Positions 35,693 through 42,717 of a stretch of 42,717 nucleotides of DNA are shown here, in pieces (within the stretch, counting starts at the first letter, position 1; each line of letters starts with the position of its first letter). The stretch lies in NCBI GenBank assembly GCA_029250925.1, contig JAQXEH010000015.1:1-42717 (forward strand), written 5' to 3'. The DNA is from Hellea sp. Its GTDB lineage: Bacteria > Pseudomonadota > Alphaproteobacteria > Caulobacterales > Maricaulaceae. Both the position numbers and the translations under genes were made by a program. The notes under the pieces are model-generated. The model ran no database searches. It was not told the origin of the DNA and worked only from the letters and a program-made list of their open reading frames with translations.

Positions 35693-35990
35693 TTTTAATT
35701 CTTTCTAGTCTATTTAGGACTGTTCTGTAACCTTGATGAGGCTCATCTTTCAGAAACCTTGCAACTCTAGCTATAGTTGTTGTTGAAACCCCAGTTTCTG
35801 AATTTATCTGTCTGTAACTTTTTTCATTTGAATCCAATATTTTAGCTACATGCCATCGCTCTGAAAGCGCCCTTAACTCTGCGGGTGTACAAAGATCAGT
35901 TAAGAAACTATTCATCTCCTGAGGTGAGACTATATCACTCAATACAATGGCTAAGTCTTCCTTTGGGTTGGTTTTTAAGTTGTATGACAT
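35685..35990 (-). CDS. TrpR-like YerC/YecD family regulator, first gene of the his operon
   Basis: The 101-residue protein belongs to the Trp-repressor superfamily. A helical N-terminus leads to DLCTPAELRALSERWHVAKIL, then the helix-turn-helix SYRQINSETGVSTTTIARVARFL, and ends GYRTVLNRLERI. YerC/YecD members are uncharacterised or weakly characterised DNA-binding proteins. The ATG follows GAGGT at four-base spacing. Being the first gene of the his operon and overlapping hisG by eight bases suggests it regulates the operon, perhaps in response to histidine; that is inference. Confidence 0.88.
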   Translation of the reverse strand: MSYNLKTNPKEDLAIVLSDIVSPQEMNSFLTDLCTPAELRALSERWHVAKILDSNEKSYRQINSETGVSTTTIARVARFLKDEPHQGYRTVLNRLERIKND

Positions 35991-36006
35991 TGTACCTCGC
36001 CTTAGT

Positions 36007-36045
36007 GTGTTATCGTGCTAATACACGCAGACATAAGAATTACAA
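36007..36045 (-). promoter_or_regulatory. Probable his operon promoter with overlapping inverted repeat
   Basis: Read on the minus strand, TTGTAA (36040-36045) and TATTAG (36018-36023) are 16 bases apart. The -10 box sits inside an inverted repeat: CGTG at 36014-36017 and CACG at 36024-36027, also GTGT at 36007-36010 and ACAC at 36023-36026. A repressor such as the TrpR-like first gene could bind there. All boxes are imperfect and assigned by eye. Confidence 0.35.
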
Positions 36046-36053
36046 GATAAAAA

Positions 36054-37256
36054 TTAAATAAAATCTATTGGATAATTAGAAACTACATTGCTCCCAAAAA
36101 TCTTATCAAATTTATGATTTAATAATGATGGAAACTTGGTAGCTATACTTAATTTGCGGTCTCTGACCCATTTTTTAATAGAAGGTTGCATGTGATAAAG
36201 ATTAGCATTTTCTTTTGAATAAGTTTGAATAAGGTTTGCTTTAGGAAGACAAGCTTCTTGGTATTTTTTTAAACCGAGTTCGATATTTTTATTATATTTA
36301 TTTAAATAATGTGTCAGAATCCAAGCATCTTCTATCGCTACTGAGGCACCCTGGGCTAAAAATGGCATCATTGGGTGTGCTGCATCACCAATAAGTGTTA
36401 CATGGCCGTCTGTCCAATTATCCAGAGGCGGGATATCGAAAATTCCCCAAAGGTAACATTTGTGGCAATTATCTAGTAAAATTTGCACGCGATTGTCACT
36501 ATCTTTGAAGCAATCACGCATTTGACTCAGTGAGCCTTCAAGTTTCCAGTCTTGCTCCAACCATTTATCATGTTTTGTTACAGCAACAAAATTAACATAA
36601 TCCCCATTTTTTACATAATAACATACGATATGCTTGTTTTCACCAAGCCAGTTATTAGTAGCTCGAGGTATAAGGTTCGGAGGTAATTTACTAGTTTGAA
36701 CAAGCCCTCTCCAAGCAGAATAACCCGTATAATTAGGCACTTCTACTCCATTCAAATGTTTTCTTACGGAAGACCTTATACCGTCTGCACCGATTAAAAC
36801 ATCACCTCGGAAAGTCTTTCCATTTATTATGGTTGATACTCCAGTCTTTGTATTCACATAGGAGTTAACTTTAGATTTTAAATGTATGTTAACATTATAC
36901 TTTTTAGCTTCATTTAGCAAGGTTCTATGTAGGTCTGACCTGTGAATATGAAGGTATTTATGTCCATAACGACCCTTATGCGCTCCCAATAAGTCTGATG
37001 AAAAAAGTTTTTTTGCAGTAAGTAAATCATAAAAATCTATACTTTCTGGCTCAAATGATAAAGACTCTATCTGTTTATCTATACCCAAAGCTGCATGAAT
37101 CTGCATTGCGTTAGAAGCCTGTTGTATCCCAGCTCCTATTTCATGAAATTCATCACTTTTATCAAATAAAATTACAGAATTACCCGACTTTGCTAAGGAA
37201 ATAGCTAACGTTAGTCCTGCTATACCAGCGCCAGAAACTAAAACTTGTAAAGACAT
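36054..37256 (-). CDS. FAD-dependent aromatic-type monooxygenase (salicylate hydroxylase-like)
   Basis: The 400-residue group A flavoprotein hydroxylase has the GxGxxG motif VSGAGIAGL (residues 7-15), the DG motif DVLIGADGIRSSV (about 153-165) and the ribityl-binding GDAAHPMMPFLAQGA (about 293-307). It also has EIGAGIQQASNAM, typical of the salicylate 1-hydroxylase / 3-hydroxybenzoate 6-hydroxylase group. Such enzymes hydroxylate aromatic or heteroaromatic acids with NAD(P)H and oxygen; the substrate here is unknown. It follows the CoA-transferase-family gene by six bases and is probably in one operon with it. Confidence 0.9.
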   Translation of the reverse strand: MSLQVLVSGAGIAGLTLAISLAKSGNSVILFDKSDEFHEIGAGIQQASNAMQIHAALGIDKQIESLSFEPESIDFYDLLTAKKLFSSDLLGAHKGRYGHKYLHIHRSDLHRTLLNEAKKYNVNIHLKSKVNSYVNTKTGVSTIINGKTFRGDVLIGADGIRSSVRKHLNGVEVPNYTGYSAWRGLVQTSKLPPNLIPRATNNWLGENKHIVCYYVKNGDYVNFVAVTKHDKWLEQDWKLEGSLSQMRDCFKDSDNRVQILLDNCHKCYLWGIFDIPPLDNWTDGHVTLIGDAAHPMMPFLAQGASVAIEDAWILTHYLNKYNKNIELGLKKYQEACLPKANLIQTYSKENANLYHMQPSIKKWVRDRKLSIATKFPSLLNHKFDKIFGSNVVSNYPIDFI

Positions 37257-37262
37257 AGGCTG

Positions 37263-38393
37263 TTATTCATTTAGATAAACTATTAATTGAGAGGCTAAAT
37301 CATCAATTAAGCTTTCATTATAACCAATTTCTTTCAGAATACTTCTCGCATCTGCTCCGCTTTTAGAAATTGAAAAATCAATGTTACTATCTGAATTTGT
37401 AAACCTTGGAGCAGGCCCTGTTTGTATAACCCCGTCTATATCAATAAGGTTACTACGGTTCACGTTTTGCGGATGGCTAGCTGCTTCAGTATAACTAAGG
37501 ACCGGAGTTACACATGCATCCGTATCATTAAATATTATCGACCACTCATCTCTAGTTTTCATAAAAAATAAATCTTCAAGTGTTTTGTTTTGCTTAGCCC
37601 ACAAAACCTTATCATGCTGTGGTCCAAAAGAAACTTTATCAATGTTAAGGCATGACAACATTATGTTAAAAAACTTTGGCTCAAGACAACCAACCGCCAT
37701 ATATTTATGATCCTTAGTCTCATAACATCTATAAAAGGGCATGGAACCATCTAACAAATTAGATTGCCTTTTATTTGTCCATTGACCCAGGGAATGAAGA
37801 GAATGCACAATGCCCATCATTGATGTCGTACCGTCAATTATTGCAGCATCTACTATTTCACCAACACCTGTTTTTTGAGCTTTTAAAAGGCTTGCTAATA
37901 TCCCCATGATTAAGAACATGGTTCCGCCTCCATAATCACCAATCAAGTTTAAAGGAGGGGAGGGAACTTGTCCTTCAACGCCAATGGCGTTTAAGGCCCC
38001 AGTTATCGAAATATAATTTATATCATGACCTGCCATATTTGCCCAAGGACCTGTTTGTCCCCACCCGGTCATTCGGCCGTAAATAATCTTTGGATTTATA
38101 TCATGACATACTTTAGGTCCTAACCCTAGTCTTTCTGTAACTCCTGGTCGCAAGCCCTCAATAATAACACTAGCTGTCTTGCAAAGTTCTAATACAATAC
38201 TTATCCCTTCAGGTTTTTTTATGTCTACAATAATAGATTTTTTACCCCTTGAATCTATAGTTGGAACAAAGCTTCCAGGCCTATTAATCACTATAACTTC
38301 AGCGCCCATTTCAGCTAAGAGTTGCCCAGCATAAGGGGCAGGGCCAATGCCCGCTAATTCAATAACTCTAATCCCTTTTAATTGATCACTCAT
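37263..38393 (-). CDS. CaiB/BaiF CoA-transferase family protein, alpha-methylacyl-CoA racemase-like
   Basis: The 376-residue family III CoA-transferase-fold protein begins KGIRVIELAGIGPAPYAGQLLAEMGAEV. It includes GHDINYISITGALNAIG, carrying the catalytic His-Asp of alpha-methylacyl-CoA racemases, and LIGDYGGGTMFLIMGILASLL. These features favour a racemase (AMACR-like) over a CoA transferase. AMACR epimerises 2-methylacyl-CoA esters during branched-chain or sterol side-chain degradation; the real substrate is unknown. It sits just upstream of the FAD monooxygenase, suggesting a shared catabolic operon. Confidence 0.9.
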   Translation of the reverse strand: MSDQLKGIRVIELAGIGPAPYAGQLLAEMGAEVIVINRPGSFVPTIDSRGKKSIIVDIKKPEGISIVLELCKTASVIIEGLRPGVTERLGLGPKVCHDINPKIIYGRMTGWGQTGPWANMAGHDINYISITGALNAIGVEGQVPSPPLNLIGDYGGGTMFLIMGILASLLKAQKTGVGEIVDAAIIDGTTSMMGIVHSLHSLGQWTNKRQSNLLDGSMPFYRCYETKDHKYMAVGCLEPKFFNIMLSCLNIDKVSFGPQHDKVLWAKQNKTLEDLFFMKTRDEWSIIFNDTDACVTPVLSYTEAASHPQNVNRSNLIDIDGVIQTGPAPRFTNSDSNIDFSISKSGADARSILKEIGYNESLIDDLASQLIVYLNE

Positions 38394-38530
38394 AAATACC
38401 CATTATTATTTTTATATATAGTTATTCAATATCATTAATCTAAAAAATATTATATTTTCAAGGCGTCTTCCTTTAATATCCATTAGAGAAATATTGACTC
38501 TATCGTTAGAAAATTATCAAAGCGTCTAAT

Positions 38531-39823
38531 TCATCCGTATTTTCCATTTAAGTAGTATATTGGCAACCCTGCTAATATTAAAGCAAACCCCCATAATAGG
38601 ACCTTCAAACCTGAACCAAACATAGCAACACAAATATATGCTAATGATAATAATGATAAGGAAATCCATAAATTTGAAGACTTTCTTGATGCTTTTATCT
38701 CTGCCATAGCTGAAATTGCATAAGGCAGTAGAGTGCATAATGTCGACATAGAAATAAGAAAGACAAAGGCCTTAATTAAACCCTCTTGGTAGTTTAATAT
38801 TAGTAATATACTTGAAACGATACATGAGAAAATAATAGATATCGAGGGAGAACCACCTCTATTCTTTTTACTAAATATTTTCGGAGCAAGACCGTCTATC
38901 GCTAAAGCCATAGGCATTTGGCCGCTTAGGAGTATATTCCCATTCACTGAGCCTGCTGTTGAAATTAAAACTCCAAAAGTAATCAATATACCCCCAAACC
39001 ATCCCAATGGACTTGCAGCATCTAAAAATGGAGCTTCTGAATATTGAAGCACTTCTATGGGAACAAGCATCATTACAGAAGCAGTAGCAAAGATATATAC
39101 AAGGGTAACCGTTATAGTTCCTGCTAATATTGCTTTTGGAATTGTTTTTTTTGGGTTGCTAATATCTGCCGCCGCTACTGTCCCAGCTTCCAAACCGATA
39201 AATGCCCACATTGTTAATAAAGCCGTTGAAGCTATTGCTCCGAAAATTGATTTACCTTGGGGGTTGAATTCTGGTATATTATTGACTGACCCCGAAACGA
39301 TGCCCAAAAATATTATGACGATCAAGGGGATTAATTTCAATATAACAGTTACCAATTGAGTTTTTGCACCGGAATTTAAACTACGAATGTTGATTGCAGC
39401 AAATGTCCATATCAAAGCCGATGCAGTAAATGCTTGCATTAATGAACTTGACCGTATTTGGGGTATGATAGATCCTAAATACCCAACAAAAGCTGTACTT
39501 ATAGCTGTAATTGAAAATACTATGGCCAACCAATAACCCCAAGCTATTAAAAATGCTGGTAGATCTCCAAATGCATCCTGTGTGTACACATAAAACCCAC
39601 CGCTACGATTGGTGCGACTAGATAGTCTTCCTAATATAAGAGAAATAAGTATTGCCGCTGAACCTGTTACTAACCAACCCAAAAAGCTTACCGAACCAAA
39701 TGGTGCTAGTACAGAAGGCAATAAAAACACACCAGAACCTATCATTACTCCAACAGAAATGGACCAACATTTCCAAAAACCAATTTTTTTCTTATTTGTG
39801 CGAAGATTACTTTTATTACTCAA
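38531..39823 (-). CDS. APC-superfamily amino acid / amine permease
   Basis: The integral membrane protein of about 430 residues has some 12 transmembrane segments. It opens with the APC signature SVGVMIGSGVFLLPSVLAPFG, and later shows TMWAFIGLEAGTVAAADISNPKKTIPKAI, the conserved amine-binding region of APC transporters (given here in outline). It resembles the basic amino acid / polyamine antiporter group. I prefer the TTG start at 39823, preceded by AAGGTGAT matching the anti-Shine-Dalgarno; a GTG at 39832 lies on top of that site. It overlaps the end of the Rieske oxygenase gene by eight bases, so substrate import and oxidation are probably coupled. Confidence 0.9.
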   Translation of the reverse strand: MSNKSNLRTNKKKIGFWKCWSISVGVMIGSGVFLLPSVLAPFGSVSFLGWLVTGSAAILISLILGRLSSRTNRSGGFYVYTQDAFGDLPAFLIAWGYWLAIVFSITAISTAFVGYLGSIIPQIRSSSLMQAFTASALIWTFAAINIRSLNSGAKTQLVTVILKLIPLIVIIFLGIVSGSVNNIPEFNPQGKSIFGAIASTALLTMWAFIGLEAGTVAAADISNPKKTIPKAILAGTITVTLVYIFATASVMMLVPIEVLQYSEAPFLDAASPLGWFGGILITFGVLISTAGSVNGNILLSGQMPMALAIDGLAPKIFSKKNRGGSPSISIIFSCIVSSILLILNYQEGLIKAFVFLISMSTLCTLLPYAISAMAEIKASRKSSNLWISLSLLSLAYICVAMFGSGLKVLLWGFALILAGLPIYYLNGKYG

Positions 39824-41012
39824 TGTAATCACCTTTATTAGAATTTATTGTCTTAATATACCAATCAAGAAAGTTTTTCTGAAAATTTTCCATAAGTGAT
39901 AAGCGTCCCGGACTATAAAATTTAGAATTTATACCTTTTTGGTTATTCATAATGATAGTTGTGTCAGCCACTGTTGTGGTATTCCACAACCATGTAAGAT
40001 TATTAATATTATAATCAATATTTTCTACCGCATCATCTCGAACCATCCAAAAAATATCACATACACAATTATCCACAGACAAGGGCGTAAACCTGTATCC
40101 AACAATGTGATCATCATAAATTAGGAAAAACATAAGTGGGCCAATCATTAGTTCAGATGCCCCATAATCGTATTCAGTAAGTTTCCCCAGCAAAGGCGCA
40201 GCTGCCTCACCATTCAGAGTTCCGCTACAGATCCCAGGCTTGAGCGGGTTTCTGTCATATTGATACCCTTCCTGACCAGGCTCGGCATTATCATAAAAAC
40301 AATTGAATTGAGCATATTTAGGGTTATTTTTATTAAGCTTTAGGTATTCATCTTTTCTTATATTAAAAATTTTATTATCAGTACCCATCATATGAATTTG
40401 AGAAAATTCTTTATGCGATGGCACGCAGTGATAGCACTCGTTATAATTTTCTACAGCCAGTTTCCAATTGGCGGGGATTGAGAAGCTTTTATGCATTGCA
40501 AGTTTCAAACTGTCTAAACCGAATAGTTCCAAAGTTTCGTTTAAATCACTTTTAAAATTATTTAAAGATAAAGGTTTTTTAGAAAGACTGATGAATATAA
40601 ACCCTCCAATTAATTCTAAATGAACAGACATTAGGTTATTGTGCTCAAATTTGAAGTCACTTGGCATGTCACGCGCAGATATTAAGGCTCCATCTAAGTC
40701 ATAACTCCATGCGTGATAAGGACAAGTTAGCAAATTTTTATTGCCTTCTTTATCTAAACAAATCTTTGAGCCTCTATGACGGCATACATTGATATGTGCC
40801 TTTATCTGATTGTTTTTATTTAGAATTATTATTATAGATTCATCGGCGAATTCGTATAAAAAATAATCGCCTATATCCTGTAACTGTGATGTGTGGCCAG
40901 CAAACAACCAATGCTTATGAAAGATATTATTAATTTCTAAATTGTAGATACTTTCATCTTTATAGTAGATTTGGTTTAAAGAATAACCAGATTTATAATT
41001 ATCTTTTAACAT
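39816..41012 (-). CDS. Rieske non-heme iron oxygenase, alpha subunit (SRPBCC family)
   Basis: The 398-residue oxygenase has a Rieske [2Fe-2S] domain with Cys77-x-His79 (CRHRGS) and Cys97-x-x-His100 (CPYHAWSYD). The mononuclear iron site is in NYNECYHCVPSH (His195, His200). The C-terminal part reads QKGINSKFYSPGRLSLME, as in Rieske enzymes that act on quaternary amines (glycine betaine or carnitine/choline type) and in several aromatic dioxygenases. Substrate unknown. The ATG at 41012 is chosen; a TTG at 41045 is in frame. No Shine-Dalgarno is visible. The reductase and beta subunit are not next to it. It is followed by the permease and is divergent from an FAD oxidoreductase. Confidence 0.9.
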   Translation of the reverse strand: MLKDNYKSGYSLNQIYYKDESIYNLEINNIFHKHWLFAGHTSQLQDIGDYFLYEFADESIIIILNKNNQIKAHINVCRHRGSKICLDKEGNKNLLTCPYHAWSYDLDGALISARDMPSDFKFEHNNLMSVHLELIGGFIFISLSKKPLSLNNFKSDLNETLELFGLDSLKLAMHKSFSIPANWKLAVENYNECYHCVPSHKEFSQIHMMGTDNKIFNIRKDEYLKLNKNNPKYAQFNCFYDNAEPGQEGYQYDRNPLKPGICSGTLNGEAAAPLLGKLTEYDYGASELMIGPLMFFLIYDDHIVGYRFTPLSVDNCVCDIFWMVRDDAVENIDYNINNLTWLWNTTTVADTTIIMNNQKGINSKFYSPGRLSLMENFQKNFLDWYIKTINSNKGDYIE

Positions 41013-41102
41013 ACTAATAGATATATAAATGAACACATGTAGCAAGATATTGCACTATATTATAATTTTGACTATTAAAAATTTATACGAATAGGATTTA
41101 TC

Positions 41103-42677
41103 ATGATTGATGCCATAATTATCGGAGGTGGCCATAACGGACTCGTTTGCGCAAATTATTTAGCCATGGCTGGAAAAAGGGTTAAAATTTATGAGAGGAG
41201 GGACATAGTTGGCGGTGCTGCTGTAACTGAAGAGTTTCATCCGGGATTTAGAAACTCAGTTGCTTCTTATACAGTCAGTTTACTAAATCCTAAAGTAATC
41301 AGTGATCTAGAACTCAATAAATACGGACTTCAAATAGTTCACCGAAAAGTAAATAACTTTTGGCCACATAAAAATGGAAATTGTTTAGCATTTTTACTCG
41401 ATGACAATGAATTAAGAAAAGAAATATCACAGTTTTCGATAGAGGACTCTAGAGCTCTTGATCGTTATTTCCGAGATATAAATATGGTAGCAGACTTGAT
41501 ACGTGAATTTTTACTAGAGACCCCACCAAATGTAGGTAGCGGAATTAAAGAAATATTTAAAACAATAAAATTCGGTAATAGGTTGCGTAAGCTCTCCATA
41601 GAAGATCAACGAATTGTTATGGATATTTTTACTAAAAGTGTTTCAGACTTTTTAAATAATTATTTTGAAAATCAATATGTAAAGGGCGCTTTTGCTTTTG
41701 ATGGTATCGTAGGCAACTATGCAAGTTCAGAAACCCCTGGCTCAGCATATGTGCTAATGCACCATGCTTTCGGTGAAGTAAACGGTGTGCGAGGCGTATG
41801 GGGCCATGCTATAGGTGGTATGGGGTCAATAACAGATGCCATGAGTAAGTCAGCGGCTGCAAAAGATGTAGAAATTGAACTAGGCACATCGGTAAAAAGA
41901 GTTATCATTAAAAACAATAAAGCGTGCGGCGTGCTACTTGATAACGGGGATATGGAAGAGGCTAAAATAATTGTTTCCAATCTCAACCCAAGCCTTTTGT
42001 ACAACCAACTTATAGGAGAAGGGGAGCTACCACTTGATTTTTCCAGACGAATGAAAAATTATAAAAATGGTTCAGGAACTTTCCGTATGAATGTTGCATT
42101 GGATAAGCTACCTGAATTCTCATGCCTCAATAATCAACTAAGAACTAATTTAGATTATTTAACAGGTGGTATAATTATAGCTCCGACTTGTGAGTACATT
42201 GACAAAGCGTATTTAGATTCAAAGTTAAATGGCTGGTCAAAAGAGCCAATAGTTGAGATGCTGATACCCACAACACTTGATAAAACATTAGCGCCTGAAG
42301 GAAAACATGTAGCAAGTTTATTTTGCCAGCAGTTTGACCCTGATGTTGACTGGGATACTAATCGAGAAGAGGTAGCTGAGCTGATAGTCGATACAGTTGA
42401 AATCTATGCACCTGGCTTTAAAAACTCTATTTTAGGCAAACAAATATTTAGTCCATTGGATCTTGAAAGAGTTTTTGGCTTAGTTAAAGGCGACATAATG
42501 CATGGCAATATGAGTTTGGATCAAATTTTTAGTGCTCGACCAATGATTGGCTATGGAAATTACAGGTCACCCATTAAAAATCTTTATCTTTGTGGCGCTG
42601 GTACACATCCAGGCGGTGGAGTAACTGGTGCTCCAGGACACAATGCAGCATATGAAATTTTAAAAGATATTAAATAA
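41103..42677 (+). CDS. FAD-dependent oxidoreductase, PYROXD2 / phytoene-desaturase-like family
   Basis: The 524-residue flavoprotein has the dinucleotide-binding motif IIGGGHNGLVCANYLA (about residues 6-21), YERRDIVGGAAVTEE after it, and a C-terminal FAD motif LYLCGAGTHPGGGVTGAPGHNAA. These match the PYROXD2-like branch of the phytoene desaturase / amine oxidase superfamily. Members are widespread in marine Alphaproteobacteria and their substrates are mostly unknown. There is no carotenoid gene nearby, so a carotenoid role is unlikely. AGGA precedes the ATG by about seven bases. The gene is divergent from the Rieske oxygenase across about 90 bases, suggesting shared control. The last 40 bases of the window after it show nothing recognisable. 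Confidence 0.9.
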   Translation: MIDAIIIGGGHNGLVCANYLAMAGKRVKIYERRDIVGGAAVTEEFHPGFRNSVASYTVSLLNPKVISDLELNKYGLQIVHRKVNNFWPHKNGNCLAFLLDDNELRKEISQFSIEDSRALDRYFRDINMVADLIREFLLETPPNVGSGIKEIFKTIKFGNRLRKLSIEDQRIVMDIFTKSVSDFLNNYFENQYVKGAFAFDGIVGNYASSETPGSAYVLMHHAFGEVNGVRGVWGHAIGGMGSITDAMSKSAAAKDVEIELGTSVKRVIIKNNKACGVLLDNGDMEEAKIIVSNLNPSLLYNQLIGEGELPLDFSRRMKNYKNGSGTFRMNVALDKLPEFSCLNNQLRTNLDYLTGGIIIAPTCEYIDKAYLDSKLNGWSKEPIVEMLIPTTLDKTLAPEGKHVASLFCQQFDPDVDWDTNREEVAELIVDTVEIYAPGFKNSILGKQIFSPLDLERVFGLVKGDIMHGNMSLDQIFSARPMIGYGNYRSPIKNLYLCGAGTHPGGGVTGAPGHNAAYEILKDIK

Positions 42678-42717
42678 ATATATATCCATTAAATTGTTGA
42701 TTTATAATTATATTTTT

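Noticed and set aside
35991-36053. Histidine attenuator leader peptide before the his operon
   Set aside because: The 63-base gap has no short frame with a run of His codons and no terminator hairpin.
41103-42677. Carotenoid (phytoene) desaturase
   Set aside because: It has the superfamily fold signature but matches the PYROXD2-like branch better, and no crtB, crtE or other carotenoid gene is nearby.
1-42717. CRISPR array, insertion sequences or prophage
   Set aside because: No spaced direct repeats, transposase, integrase or phage structural gene was seen; gaps are short and mostly AT-rich promoter regions.

Overview
The window is AT-rich, densely packed chromosomal DNA from a free-living, probably marine, alphaproteobacterium. 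This rests on gene content and order seen directly: ihfA-merR-tRNA-Pro, a COX15-type heme A synthase, an S9 protein with an N-terminal extension, an aminotransferase-glpX-recJ run, DUF192 / tRNA-Pro / NDUFS4-like subunit / tRNA-Arg, and DUF502 facing recG with sdhE-mfd divergent from it. These arrangements are familiar from Alphaproteobacteria. No phylogeny could be run, so the clade is inferred. I saw no insertion sequence, phage gene, CRISPR array, integrase or rRNA. No gap without a gene exceeds about 300 bases.

Layout. 1-86 is the tail of a glutaryl-CoA dehydrogenase, followed by a small unrecognised membrane protein. 0.5-3.1 kb holds asd, a bidirectional terminator, rpsU (minus strand), ihfA, a MerR regulator and tRNA-Pro(GGG). 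3.1-6.3 kb holds heme A synthase, an unrecognised lipoprotein and the rplM-rpsI operon with a clear terminator. 6.3-11.7 kb is argC, a small lipoprotein, a class I/II aminotransferase, glpX and recJ. 11.7-13 kb interleaves three tRNAs (Glu, Pro-TGG, Arg-TCT) with a DUF192 protein and an NDUFS4-like respiratory protein. 13-18 kb is cysK-metC (minus), kdsA, a DUF3089 hydrolase-like protein and a DUF502 membrane protein. 18-24 kb is recG (minus) with sdhE-mfd (plus). 24-29.1 kb is an M2 peptidase lipoprotein, hemH, and a P-loop kinase-like gene translationally coupled to thrC.

29.2-36 kb is a fully overlapping eight-gene histidine operon on the minus strand: yerC-like regulator, hisG, hisD, hisC-hisB fusion, hisH, hisA, hisF, hisIE. 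Its gene order, long-form HisG and HisI-E fusion are of the gammaproteobacterial (E. coli) kind, unlike the rest of the window. HisC is fused to HisB, so one polypeptide would carry two consecutive steps. 36-42.7 kb looks catabolic and accessory: an FAD monooxygenase, an AMACR-like CoA-transferase-family protein, an APC permease, a Rieske oxygenase alpha subunit, and a divergent PYROXD2-like FAD oxidoreductase.

Most of the window is conserved housekeeping. The points most worth a second look are the hisC-hisB fusion inside an apparently transferred operon, the shikimate-kinase-like gene coupled to thrC, the perfect palindrome covering the kdsA start codon, the Ser-to-Asn change at the nucleophile elbow of the DUF3089 protein, and the Rieske/permease/FAD enzyme cluster.
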